A stretch of 64,000 nucleotides of DNA from Tricholoma matsutake (lineage: Eukaryota > Basidiomycota > Agaricomycetes > Agaricales > Tricholomataceae). Made by a program: the position numbers and the translations under genes. The notes beneath the pieces were generated by a model that saw only the letters and a program-made list of their open reading frames with translations, was not told the DNA's origin and did not search any database. Numbering within the stretch: position 1 is the first letter of the stretch; the number at the start of each line of letters is the position of its first letter. Positions 23,264-35,057 of this stretch are shown one piece after another. Location of the stretch: contig AP026550.1 of NCBI GenBank assembly GCA_026075535.2, positions 2,046,001 to 2,110,000 on the forward strand, written 5' to 3'.

Positions 23264-23430
23264 AGTCACTTATATGGAGACTGAGTATCGATGTTATTAC
23301 TGGGTTATAGATCATTACTTACTGTACCTGTAGTTCTACTCCTGTTTACACTAGGTACAGTACACCCAAAATATAGTCACTTATATGGAGACTGAGTTCT
23401 ACTCCTGTTTACACTAGGATTCACTTTCTA
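23264..23430. repeat. Direct repeat inside the mariner-like element
   Basis: AGTCACTTATATGGAGACTG occurs at 23264 and again at 23375, each followed by a CTACTCCTGTTTACACTAGG block at differing distance. It is a local duplication with a deletion in the second copy. Confidence 0.6.
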
Positions 23431-23708
23431 CAAAAACACCCCTCCACATGTCACATGGTTACCAATATGTCAACATGTGGTATGCTAAGCATGTTTGGTA
23501 GACCTAGTCTTGGCCTGAGATTAGGGGGCATACTGGCATTCTACTAAGCATGCCAATACACAAACAGTCTTAGGATGGGTGCATGGCTATCATCAGAATT
23601 TGTCACATTCTTAATTTATTTTTCTGGTCGTTTTATTAATAAGTTGCTAGTCTAGCATGGAATTTCAATAGTATTGTAGTGTATTTTTGACATCCAAAGG
23701 CTACATGA

Positions 23709-24110
23709 TGTCAGGAAACCACCCCATTACCTAATAAAATTTCATTTTTATTTTATTATGTCGAATTATGCTACATGACGCCAAATGATGCTACACTTTG
23801 ATAGCATGAGTATTTTATTTCGCATGCATCAATATGTACATGCATGTATGAGTGCGTCGGTAACAACAATGTACAATATATGTAACATAGTATATAAACC
23901 CTAAATATATGCCTAGGGGACCCCAGTTGTGTTCTCTTAGGTATTCCACCTATGCTTTCAGTGTGAAAGGCCTTTGTCAACAAACTCACCTATTAATAAC
24001 CCCTCACATCAAAACCATCAGTTCCCCCATCACAAGCATGGATCCCACCCCCTTCTTGTAGAGAGAACCTGCACAGTCTTAGCTAGCAGATAGTGGGTGT
24101 TGCCCTAACA
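23709..24110 (+). repeat. gypsy-1 5' LTR
   Basis: Begins TGTCAGGAAACCACC (the other copies begin TGTTAGG) and ends TGCCCTAACA. It contains a TATATAAACC box near 23891. It is CpG-poor compared with the gypsy-2 LTR. Confidence 0.9.
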
Positions 24111-24595
24111 GAAGAACACAACTACCCATATCAGTGTGCCTTCTCTTACTTGTGCATACATCATTGTTTCACCATGCCACATCCAATTACTCATCCTTTC
24201 GGCATGAGCCAGAAGTACTTGTATATATGTAATCTACCTTTTCTTTTGTAAGCCAATGCCAGGTCTCGCCTTACATTGCAATTGCCAGTGATTGAGAGGC
24301 AGCACTCATCATTAGGACAGCTGCAACCAGACAACCGATCAGATCTGGTTTAGTTACGATTTACATCACTCTATTCAGACGACTATTTTAGTTACAAGCC
24401 AAATTCAGTGTTGTCTCCAAGATCAGGCACTGTTGGAAGGGTTATTGATCCGAAGTGTCAAATTAGGCGCCCGATGAATGACAAACCATTGATGAACGAT
24501 CAATGAATGATCACATGACCAGTAAACATTTGGAGAGGTCCTGAAGAACAAATCTTGAATTTGTTGAAGAAGTGATTCATCACAGATTTACAATT

Positions 24596-25747
24596 ATGTC
24601 TGAACCCTCAACTTCTAATCCCAGCCCTAATCCTGTTCCCACACCAGCACTAGAGGCAAAAATTGATGTGCTTACAGTGCAAATGTCACAATTAGTGTCA
24701 GTGTTGGCAGTATCACAACCTAGACAAGCAGAAGTACAGCCAGAGACAACAGTAGAAAGAGATGATGAGATGGAGGAGATGGTGGAGTGGATGTCACAGG
24801 AGGATGAGACAGTGGAGAAATCCAGAAATGGAAAAGTGTGCTTACCTAAGTACATGTCCCCACAAATCTTTGACGGTACCATGGAGAATACAAAATCCTT
24901 CATCAGCTCTATAGTATTGTACATCCATGGGAGGAAGCCAGAGTTTTGTACAGCCGAGTCTAGGATTATGTTTGCTCTCTCATACATTCAGAGGGGGAAA
25001 GCACAGTTCTGGAGAAACAAGGCTATTAATCAAATTGCCATGGGAAATAAACTGTTTGCAACCTTCAAGGAATTTCTGGAGAGATTGGAGGCACAGTTTG
25101 GAGACCCTAATCCAAAGGTGACAGCCAATGCTAAATTAAAGACCATGCGCCAAGGTTCCCTAACAGCAGATGAATTTATTTTGCAGTTCAAAGCAGAAGC
25201 TTCACAAATGGATATGGGAGAAGCCATGTTGGTAGAGTTTTTGAAAGCAGGATTAAATCCCTCTTTATTGAAGTCTATCTCCTGACTACCTTCTATGCCA
25301 GAGAAGTTGGACAAGTGGTATAATTGGGCAATGTGCCTTGACCAGCAATATCGGCAGGAACAGGCAGAGTCAAAGTTGATGTACGGAAGTAGTAAATTTG
25401 GAAAGCCATCAGGAGGAAAGTCTGAGAAAGGAAAGGCACCTCAGGTGCAAACTCCGAGGGCACAGCCACTGGCCATGGCAGTGACACCTATAGTTACGGA
25501 GTCAGCAGCACCAGCAGAGGCAATGGAGGTTGATCAAGTGGAGAGACGAGCCCCACTTAAATGTTTTAACTGTGGGCAGTTAGGACACATCACTAGGAAT
25601 TGTAGGCAGAAAAGAAAGATTAGGGAAGCTACAATCAAGGAAGTGAAGCCGGAGGAAGGCAAGCAGAAGAATTTTGTGGGTGAAGGTTTCCCCATTGGTG
25701 ACCCAGAATCATTACAATGTATTAGTATCCGAGGAAACCCAGAGTAA
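24596..25747 (+). pseudogene. gypsy-1 Gag, interrupted
   Basis: The frame starts at ATG 24596 (SEPSTSNPSPNPVPTPALE). It carries the retrotransposon Gag core (VCLPKYMSPQIFDGTMENTK through QFKAEASQMD) and meets TGA at 25283-25285. It continues in the same frame to 25747 with the CCHC knuckle CFNCGQLGHITRNC (about 25561-25602). A 10-base deletion shortly after the knuckle alters the relation between Gag and Pol frames compared with gypsy-2. Confidence 0.85.
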
Positions 25748-27675
25748 ATCAGAAAAGGAAATCGAGGAGGAGTACAACTGTTGTGAATCACATGACCAAG
25801 AAAATTGCCAAGCACTATTTCCGAAAACCCCTAAATTCTTTATTCACTCTGCGCAAATAGAACCCAAAATCACCTTGACTGTGGGACTGAAGACAGTGGA
25901 CACACATGCAGTGATTGATGTGGAAGTGTTGCTTGATAGTGGTGCTACAGGATTATTCATTAATTGGTCCTTAATTACCAGAAATGGTATTAACACACAC
26001 AAGCTGGCACAACCTATAATGGTGTACAATATTGACGGAACAGTCAATCATGGAGGAACTATCAAGGAGGAGGTGACTATGGTACTAAAGTATCAGGAGC
26101 ATCAGGAGCGAGCTGTATTTGAAGTGTGCAATCTTGGGAAAACCAATCTAATAATAGGATGTCCATGGTTACAGAAGCATAATCCTGAAATTGATTGGAA
26201 AACTGGGAAAGTACAAATGACTCGTTGTCCTAAGGAATGTAATGTGTATGGGAGGAAGATGAAGAAGGAAAAAAGGAAAAAGAGAGAAGAAAGGTAATAT
26301 TAAAGGAGATGAATGGGCTGAGGAACAAGGGTTGGTGTTGTTTCAAGGAAAAGTGTATGTACTGAAGGATCAGGATTTGCAAAGGGAGATCATCCAGTTA
26401 CATCATAATATGCCGACTGCCGGACACCCAGGAAGATGGAAGACATTGGAATTAGTAATGAGAAATTATTGGTGGCCCAGAATTTCAAAGTATGTGTTGG
26501 GGTATGTGGATGGATGTGATACCTGCATGAGGGGGAAGAAATTTCCAGAGAAACCTGCAGGAAAATTAATGCTGAACCCTATACCTAAAGCACCGTGGCA
26601 AGATATATCTGTGGATTTTATTACCGGATTACCCGAAGCTCAAGGGTACGATGCAATATTCATAGTATGCAACCGCTTCACAAAGGAGGTCCATATTATT
26701 CCTACTACTACAGAAACCTCATCATTGGGCTTGGTGCACCTCTATCTAAATCAGGTATGGCGATTACATGGGTTACCCAATACTGTTATCTCCGATTGCG
26801 GACCACAATTTGCTTCCGCATTTATGCGAGAACTGAACAACATATTGGGGATTCAAACTATTGTCAACTACTGACAAACTGACTGGCCCAAATGGCTGGC
26901 AATTGCTGAATTTTCCCACAATAACAAATTCCATTCAGCTACTCATATGTCACCCTTTTTCGCAAATTATGGATATCATCCTCACATGGGAGTAGAACCC
27001 AGAAGGGAAGTCAAAGTACAGTCAGTAGAAGACTTTGTATCTAAGATGCAAAAGGTACAAGAGGAAGCAGAGGCAGCATTGAAGAAAGCACATGATGACA
27101 TGATGCAACACACAGATCGTACTCGAGCGCGTGCTCCAGAGTACAAAGTTGGTGACTTGGTGTGGCTAAGTACCAAGGACCTGAATATTCCACGACCTTC
27201 AAGGAAACTTATGGAGAAACAAGTTGGCCCATATGTGATCTCTAAAGTGATCTTGCCTAATGCAGTAGTGCTAAAACTACCCCAATCATTCAAGATTGAT
27301 CCCGAGATTAACATATCCCGCTTACGCCCTTACTGCCCACCCACTATTCCTGGCCAACAAACTACTCCACAACCTCCAATAATAGTAGAAGGTGCTCCAG
27401 AATATGTAGTTGAAGAAATTCTAGACTCACGTCTTTGATGGAACAAATTGGAGTTCTTAATAAAGTGGAAAAACTATACCGACACAAATAATTCGTGGGA
27501 GCCTGAAGAGAATTGTAAGCGAGCATGCAACACAATCACCCAATTCTTTAAACGTAATCCGAGTGCTCCGCATTGCATTGCGAGAATGGTGTATGAGGGG
27601 ATGAGATTCCAGCCTTACCAAATTTTCACAGAGGGGACAGACACAATATTTTCTCACCTGGAAGTCGAGGCATAA
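25674..27675 (+). pseudogene. gypsy-1 Pol remnants: protease, integrase, chromodomain
   Basis: Protease ([15 protein letters not shown], about 25918-25962) runs to TAA at 26297, where the large deletion fuses it to the integrase N-terminal region. The integrase zinc motif (HHNMPTAGHPGRWK, CDTCMRGK) and first catalytic Asp (DISVDFITGLP) remain. The stretch with the third catalytic residue is deleted, and a TGA follows at 26872-26874. The tail at 26947-27438 has the GPY/F-type segment (VGPYVISKV). After a TGA, a C-terminal chromodomain (EFLIKWKNYTDTNNSWEPE) ends at 27675. Confidence 0.85.
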
Positions 27676-27686
27676 AAGGGGGGTAA

Positions 27687-28088
27687 TGTTAGGAAACCAC
27701 CCCATTACCTAATAAAATTTCATTTTTATTTTATTATGTCAAATTATGCTACATGATGCCAAATGATGCTACACTTTGATAGCATGAGAATTTTATTTCA
27801 CATGCATCAATATGTATGTGCATGTACGAGTGTGTCAGTAACAACAATGTACAATATATGTAACATAGTATATAAACCCTAAATATATGCCTAGGGGACC
27901 CCAGTTGTGTTCTCTTAGGTATTCCACCTACACTTTCAGTGTGAAAGGCCTTTGTCAACAAACTCACCTATTAATAACCCCTCGCATCAAAACCATCAGT
28001 TCCCCCATCACGAGTGCGGATCCCACCCCCTTCTTGTAGAGAGAACCTGCACGGTCTTAGCTAGCAGATAGTGGGTGTCGCCCTAACA
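27687..28088 (+). repeat. gypsy-1 3' LTR
   Basis: A 402-bp copy of the 5' LTR, preceded by the purine tract AAAAGGGGGGTAA and followed by CATGA. Confidence 0.9.
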
Positions 28089-29112
28089 CATGAGAGGTCC
28101 AACAGTAGGCAACATTCTATGATGTGATTTTTAGCCCTTTGGGGATCAAATACTTAGCCCTGCAATGTGTGTATGTAATTTTCAGAAGGCATATATTATT
28201 TTGAATTCATCTGTCACATAAATATCTGTACAAATCACTCAAAATGTGATTCTGTATCATCAATTACATACTACGCAACATAATTTTTACTGTACAGACC
28301 CCCAAAAGGGGTACACAATGTTGTGAAAAATGACCCAAAAAATTTGGCCACCCTAAAATGTCATGGGAAAAACTTCAGAGGTATGTTTTTTGATGTATTT
28401 TGACAAGCTGAATCTGAATCTGAAGTCTGTTTGTTGCCAAAAATTCCTGATCATGAGATATCAAATTAGTTGACTTTGTTTGTCCACAACTGTACATATC
28501 CATAATAAAGGGAGGATGGTCACCTGCTTACCATATTTGGGGGGTCATGTGAGCTTTCCGAGGTCGTGCGAGCTTTGCGAGCCCATGGGATCTTTTTGGG
28601 TGGATGGGAATTTTGGGTTTGTGGGAACTTTTCACTATATTACATCAGCATCTTCAGGGCAAAATGCCAGCTCATCACACACACTCTTTGCTATAGTCTG
28701 TATCTGTTAGGCTCTTTTCTTGGGCTCTTTTCCAGTGGGGGTGGTGTTGCATTCTTGGGGAATCAGTAGTTCAAGGTGAAGCTCTGTGAAGTCCTACATT
28801 CCTGGCTTCTCTTTTTTCAACAAAAGGAGTGTCTGCCTGTTGCTTTTTGGACCTCTCTCAGAGCACAGCATGCAGGGAGATTGGGTGGGCAGGTTTGCAG
28901 TTGCCTCCCCTTCCATTTTTGGAAGTCGCTCCACTTTCAACTGCCGCTGTTAGCACCGATTTCACTGCTTCCTGCAAGGATCTCCCATCTCTGCTGCTGC
29001 AAAAGTGGTCCCCCCCTCCTCCTACCTTTTCTTTGGCTGTTGATTCTGCTCTGTGCTATCATGTATGTACATATATATGACTTTTTTTTGTCTCACTTCT
29101 GACATTTTCCAG

Positions 29113-32100
29113 GGATCCATCTCCACCCAACACTCCTCAACGTGTCCGAGCTGCAGCACAGCAAATGGAAAGGGGCCAAAGGACTCTGGAGAGTCCCACT
29201 CACCATCAGACTCCACATCATGTTCACATGATGCACATTGCCCAACCTGCACTGCCACTGCCTAATGGGATCCAAATTCATAACAATGATGATCCTTTTG
29301 CTGCTCCTGCACCTCCTCCTCAGTATCAGCATCTTCCTCCTCATTTGGCACAGCAGCTAGCTGCACTTCCTCCTCTTCTACAGCCAGGTAGAGGTAGAGG
29401 AAGAGGCAGAGGAAGAGGCAGAGGAAGAGGAAGAGGTAGGGGCAGAGGTCTTCCAATGGTCCCACTTCCTCCGCTTGCTCCTCCTCCTGTTTTTGATCCT
29501 CCAGTGGCTCCTCCCATTCCTGCTCCTCCCATTCCTGTGGTTGATGCTGCACCTCCTCCTGTTTCTGATCCTCCAGTGGCTGCTCCTCCCATTTCTGCTC
29601 CTCTCATTCCTGTAGTTGCACTACCTGTATGCTGATTCCAATATAACTATCAATGATGGTAATAACTAATATATTGTTTGTAGCCTGCTCTTCCTTTGCT
29701 TTGGGCTCCTCCTGTGTTTGCTCCTCCCATTCCTGCTCCTGTCATTCCTGCTCCTCCTGTTCCTGTTGTTGATGCTGCTGCTCCTGTTTTTGCTCCTCTT
29801 ATTCCTGCTCCTCTGCCTGTATGTAGAATCTAATATTGCTATGCATGATGTCAATAACTAATCTGTTGTTTGTAGCCTGCTCTTCCTCCTGTCTTTGCTC
29901 CTCCAGTTCCTGCTCCTCCAGTTCCTGTGATAAATATTCCACATCACATTCCTGATGCTCCTGCTGTAAGTATAGCTGTAATACTTTTAATTTGAGATGT
30001 CTAATAACACTTATTTTACTTAGTTTGTTCCACCCCCTGCTGCTCCCGGTCCTCAAGGGATTATAATGCAACCATTGCCTCCACCTCAGATGGTGTTGCC
30101 TCCTGCACGTTGGCTTTTTAGTCCTGACTGGCCAGTTCATCATATGGGAAGAATGGATGTTCAATGTCCTAACTGCCATGCCTTGCACTGGATGTCTGAG
30201 CGTTTGACTGCATCTTCCAATGCAAATCCCAGGTTTGGCATGTGCTGTCTGAGTGGAAAGATTGTCTTGCCCCCTCTCCATCCTGTTCCCCCTGAACTTC
30301 TTCACTTGCTTACTGCTCAAGACTACATCAGCAAATCATTTCGTGACCACATTTGCACTTACAACAATGCTCTTGCCATGACTTCTATCGGTTGCAAAGT
30401 GGATGAGTCTGTCAATGCCGGTGAAGAGGCTGTCAACAATGGTGTGGGTCCTTATGTCTTCAAGTTACATGGGGAGCTCTCTCACAAAGCCGGTTCTCTG
30501 CTTCCACCCAATGGTCAACCTCCTGTATACACTCAGCTGTAAATTTATGATCCAGCTGATGCTGTCAACTTTCGGATGGCCAACGCTTGGAATACCCAGC
30601 TTGATCACCACACTTTGGTCACCCTCCAGGACATGCTTTACCACTGCCATCCTGCAGTTCAGATGTACAGGCAGGCCCATGAGCTCACCAGGAACATGCC
30701 TCCAGATCAGCAGTGCAAGATAGCTTTGCGCTTCGATCAGACCTGTGACCGTCGCCACTACAATCTTCCTGATACTACCAACAATGCAATTGCAGTTATT
30801 CTGCCAGGAGATGGTGATCAGCCAGAGAGCACACGCAATATCATTCTCTATTGCAGGCATGGCCCCCCACTTCAGCGTATCACCGATGTGCATCCACTCT
30901 ATCCCGCACTTCACTATGTCCTACTGTTTCCTACTGGCCAGCTCCAATGGCATCCTCAGATCGAATATGCAGCTGTCAATCAAGATAATGGTGCTAATGG
31001 TCCATGGAGACACAGACATGTTTCGAAATCAGATTTTTACTGCTATCGTCTCCATCCTCGACCACCTGCCATTGAGCCTCAGCACATCTTCTTGAGTGGA
31101 AAGCTCTTTCAGGAGTTCATTTGTGATGGGTGGGCAACTTCAGAGCAGGATCGCTTGCACTTCATCATGATGAATCAGGACACCATTTGCAGTGAAGTCT
31201 ACATCGGCTTGGCAGATGCTGTAGCTGCAAACGTGGATGCAGACACAGAGTCCCTCGGTCAGAGGATCATCCTGCCTTCTTCTTTTGCAGGAAGCACATG
31301 TCATATGCAGCAGCTTCATCAGGATGCATTGGCTATCAATCGCCACTTCAAGGGCAGTGATCTCTTTCTGACCAAGACTGCAAACCCTGCTTGGCCAGAG
31401 ATCCAGGATGAGCTCAAGCCAGGTCAGACTGCAGCTGATCACCCAGACTTGGTCATTCGTGCATTCTATGCAAAGCAGAAGCAGATGATCAAGGACATCA
31501 AGGCAGGCATTTTTGGCAAGGCCCTCTCTTACATGTTTGTCACTGAGTTCCAGAAATGTGGCCTGCCTCACATGCACTGCATCATCTTTCTCGATGGGGA
31601 CTCCAAGCTTTGCACACCTGAGCAGATAGACAGCATTATGTGCTCAGAGTTTCCTGAAGACAATCCTGAGCTGCTCAAGTTGGTCAAGAAGTACATGGTC
31701 CATAATCCCTGCGGTGCAGAGAACCCTACAGCTCCCTGCATGGTCAATGGACAGTACTCCAAAGGTTTCCCCAAGCCATTCAGGGATCACACAACTATTT
31801 CTGAGGATGCATATGCTGCCACTAGGCATCGGGACACTGGGAAGACTCATCAGGTTTGGGGAAAGCAGGTTGACAATCGCTGGGTTGTCACTTATTCACC
31901 CTATCTCCTCTGGAAGTACCGTTGCCACATTAACATTGAGTCCATTGCATCCATAAAAGCTGTCAAGTACATCTATAAATATGTGTACAAGGGCCATGAT
32001 TGCATCACCATGCAGTTTGGGACTTGCAATGATGAAGTCAAGCAGTATCTGGATGCTCACTATATTTCTGCCTGTGAGAGCATTTGGCGCCTCTTCCATT

Positions 32101-34229
32101 TACCTATGCACTCTGCTTCTCCCAATGTAGTCCAACTTCAGGTCCCCACTCTCACTGGCTATTTTAAAGCCAATCAGCAGTATCCAGAGCTCGCACAGGA
32201 TGTTTTCTATCAGGACTTTCCCTCCAAATTTGTGTGGGATCATAAAGCCCACAAGTGGAAACCCAGACAGAGAGGATTCACTATCGGAAGGATGTACTAC
32301 ACTCAGCCTACTGCAGGTGAACACTTCTATCTCAGGCTTCTTCTGACAGTGGTCAAAGGTGCAACATCATATGGAGATCTTTGCACTTTTCAGGGCAATG
32401 TCGCTCCCTCATTCAGAGAGGCATGTCTGGCATGCGGGCTTTTGGAGAATGACCAAGAGTGGCTACAGTGTTTGGAGGAGGCAAAGTCAATGGCAACAGG
32501 TCGTCAGCTCCGCTAACTCTTTGTCACTATCCTTCATGACTGTGCACCCTCTGATCCTGTCCAGCTTTGGAACACATACTGGCCTCACATCTGCGATGAC
32601 CTGCAGTATCAGCTCCAGCACAACAATATCTGCATCAACCCTACTAATGAAGATGTGCAGGATTATGGCCTCTACTTGATCAATCAGCTTCTCTCATCTT
32701 CTGGCAAATCTCTGAGCAAGGATTGGCCATACATGCCTCAGATCACTCAGAATTGGGAAGCCAACCTTGGAAACTGGTTGATTGCTGAGCAGCGCAGATA
32801 TGATGTTGTGGAGCAGGCTGAGCTGGCTGCACAGAATATGGACACTTTCAATCCAGACCAGAGAGCTGTCTTTGAGGAGATCATGCATGCAGTCAACAAC
32901 AGAACTGGCCAGACCTTCTTCCTCCATGGTCCCAGTGGCACAGGGAAGACCTATGTGTACAACACTCTCTGCCATCAGCTTCGTTCTCAGGGCAAGATCG
33001 TTCTCAGTATAGCATCATCTGGCATCGCTGCACTCTTGCTCAAAGGTGGCTCCACTTCTCATTCATGTCTCCAGATCCCTCTCATTATCAATGAGTCATC
33101 TACCTGCTCTATCTCCAGAGGTTCCATATGGGCAAAGCTGTTGCAGGAGACTAATTTGATCATTTGGGATGAGGCACTCATGCAGCATCATCATCTCCAT
33201 GAAGCTGTCAACCGCACTCTCAAAGACATTTGCCAATCTGATCAACCCTTTGGTGGAATTCCTGTCGTTTTTGGGGGTGACTTTCACCAGATCCTGCCTG
33301 TCATCAAGAGGGGTTCACGACCTCAGATTGTTGGCACTTCCTTGCAGCACTCTGTTCTTTGGCAGCATATCAAAGTTCTTCATCTCAAAATCAACATGCG
33401 ATTGAACACAGATGATCTTCAAGAGTGACAGTTTGCAAAGTGGCAGTTGGAGATTGGAAAGGGTGGTCATACAGATGATGGTGCCAACATCGAGCTTCCT
33501 GATCATTTCAAATGTCCTGAAAACACTCTGGCTTCCCTCATCGACACCATCTATCCTGGCATCTATGATCATGCTCAGCATCCTGATCAATACTTCTCAG
33601 AGCAGATCATCCTGGCAAGCAAAAATGATAATGTCGATGAGTTGAACAATTACATTCTTCAGAGGTTCCCTGGAGAAGAGCGAGTTTTCCACAGTGCAGA
33701 CTCTGTTGCAAACAATGAAAATGGAGAACTTCTGTATCCACCAGAATACCTCAACTCAATCAACTGTTCAGGTCTACCTTTGGCACACTTGGCACTAAAG
33801 GTTGGATGTCCTGTGATGGTGCTTTGGAACCTGAACATTTCTGGAGGGGTCTGCAATGGTTCTCGAGGCATTTTGACTCGCATTCAGAATAGAGAGTTGG
33901 AGGTTTGGTTGATTACTGGAGATCATGCTGGAGAGAAGGTGTTTATTCCATGGATGCAACTACAGCCAATTGAAGGACAACTCCCTTTCACACTGTCTCA
34001 ACTCCAGTTTCCAGTTCAACTATGCTTTTCAATGTCGATCAACAAATCCCAAGGGCAGTCAGTGCTGTATGTGGGATTAGATTTCAGGAGTCCGGTGTTC
34101 ACACATGGGCAGTTCTATGTGGCAATATCACGAGTAAGGTCTGTGCACAACATCAAGGCAATATGGCCAAGTGACAGTGAAAGCACAAAAACAAAAAATA
34201 TTGTTTATAATGAAGTACTATTACATTAA
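29113..34229 (+). pseudogene. Helitron copy 1 Rep-helicase gene, interrupted
   Basis: Exons 29113-29626, 29684-29818, 29876-29965 and 30024 onwards join in phase through 57-58-nt introns. The N-terminal part is Gly/Arg- then Pro/Ala-rich. TAA at 30540-30542 interrupts the frame. The Helitron-like N domain follows with the HUH-type replication motif (GLPHMHCIIFL, about 31563) and the paired-Tyr region KYIYKYVYKGHD (about 31963). A TAA at 32514-32516 is shared with copy 2. The Pif1-type helicase begins at about 32655, with Walker A FLHGPSGTGKTY (about 32918) and IIWDEALM. A TGA sits at 33426-33428, and the C-terminal MSINKSQGQSV and VAISRVRS end at 34229. Relative to copy 2 it lacks about 31 codons near 32142. 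The gene product would nick, peel and re-join DNA in rolling-circle transposition. Confidence 0.85.
29388..29452 (+). repeat. Gly/Arg hexanucleotide repeat in Helitron copy 1
   Basis: Repeats of AGAGGW/AGAGGC-type hexamers encode an alternating Gly-Arg run in the Rep N-terminus. Copy 2 has fewer hexamers here but carries an 87-bp tandem duplication (about 35265-35430) that repeats the upstream PPQYQHLPPHLAQQLA segment. Confidence 0.75.
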
Positions 34230-34407
34230 TGTATATAGAAAATGTACATATTAACACATACTATTGTTTACTATTAGTTTAATGCATATAGAAAATGTAC
34301 ATATTAACACATACTATTGTTTATAATTAAATACTATTAATATATACATATTAACACATACTATTGTTTATAATTAAATACTATTAATATATATATAAAC
34401 TTAATGC

Positions 34408-34420
34408 GTGCTGGAGGCAC
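34408..34420 (+). other. Helitron copy 1 3' hairpin
   Basis: Stem GTGCT and GGCAC around a GGA loop (one G-T pair), 13 nt before the 3' end. It is the likely replication terminator. Confidence 0.65.
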
Positions 34421-35057
34421 ATTCCTAAACTTGTCAATAATAAAGGGAGGACGGTGACGTGACCACATCGTGGGAGTTGTTTGGGTGGATGGGAATTGGC
34501 ATCGTCATGGGAGTTGTTTTGGGTGGATGGGAACTTTTGACTATATTATGTCAGCATGCCAGCTCATCACCTGGCTATCTTCTTTCAAACCTTTTTCTTG
34601 GCTACATCACACTCTTTGCCATAGCCTGTATCTGTTAGCCTTCCCTGTATATCTATCTCTTTTTTCTTGGGCTCTTTTCCAGTGGGGGTGTTGTTGCATT
34701 CTTGGGGAGTCAGTAGTTCAAGGTGAAGCTCTGTGAAGTCCTACCTCCCTGGCTTCTCTTTTTTCAACAAAAGGAGTGTCTGCCTGTTGCTTTTTGGACC
34801 TCTCTCAGGGCACAGTGTGCAGAGAGATTGGGCTGGCGGGTTTGCAGTTGCCTCCCCTTCCATTTTTGGAAGTCGCTCCACTTTCAACTGCCACTGTTAG
34901 CACCGATTTCACTGCTTCTTGCAAGGATCTCCCATCTCTGCTGCTGTAAAAGTGGTCCCCCCTCCTCCTACCTTTTCTTTGGCTGTTGCCTCTGTTGTGT
35001 GCTATCATGTATGTATATATATATGACTTTGTTGGTCTCACTTCTGATATTTTCCAG

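Larger units (their letters stand above)
23709..28088 (+). mobile_element. Internally deleted chromodomain gypsy element (gypsy-1)
   Basis: The two LTRs are 402 bp each (23709-24110 and 27687-28088) and end CCCTAACA. The 5-bp duplication CATGA lies at 23704-23708 and 28089-28093. Against the full-length copy at 57711-63920, the interior lacks about 1.75 kb, everything from the end of protease through RNase H. The deletion joint is at about 26280-26296, within short purine-rich homology (GAGAAGAAAGG). A second deletion of about 84 bp removes the integrase Glu region near 26858. It therefore cannot make reverse transcriptase. Confidence 0.92.
22646..28492. mobile_element. Mariner-like inverted-repeat element split by a gypsy insertion
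   Basis: Inverted termini of about 30 bp start CAGTTGTGGACAAACAAA (22646) and end with the exact complement at 28492, flanked by the dinucleotide TA on both sides (22644-22645, 28493-28494). Termini of this form and a TA target are typical of Tc1/mariner. Removing the gypsy element and one copy of its 5-bp duplication leaves about 1.46 kb with no recognisable transposase, so this is a non-autonomous copy. It inserted close to the 5' end of the left Helitron. Confidence 0.7.
28499..34433 (+). mobile_element. Helitron copy 1 (left member of a head-to-tail pair)
   Basis: Starts TCCATAATAAAGGGAGG after an A and ends CATTCCTAAACTTG directly before the TC of copy 2, giving the A|T-type junctions expected of Helitrons. 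A 3' subterminal hairpin (stem GTGCT/GGCAC, 34408-34420) lies 13 nt from the end. It codes for a spliced, broken Rep-helicase gene. A 3' AT-rich tandem repeat (about 34240-34400, unit with ATTAACACATACTATTG) is expanded compared with copy 2. Confidence 0.85.

Noticed and set aside
34421..34433. Helitron 3' end at CTAA instead of CTTG
   Set aside because: CTAA fits the usual CTRR rule, but both copies share the following ACTTG, and the flank homology at 21346 begins after it; left as the less likely reading.
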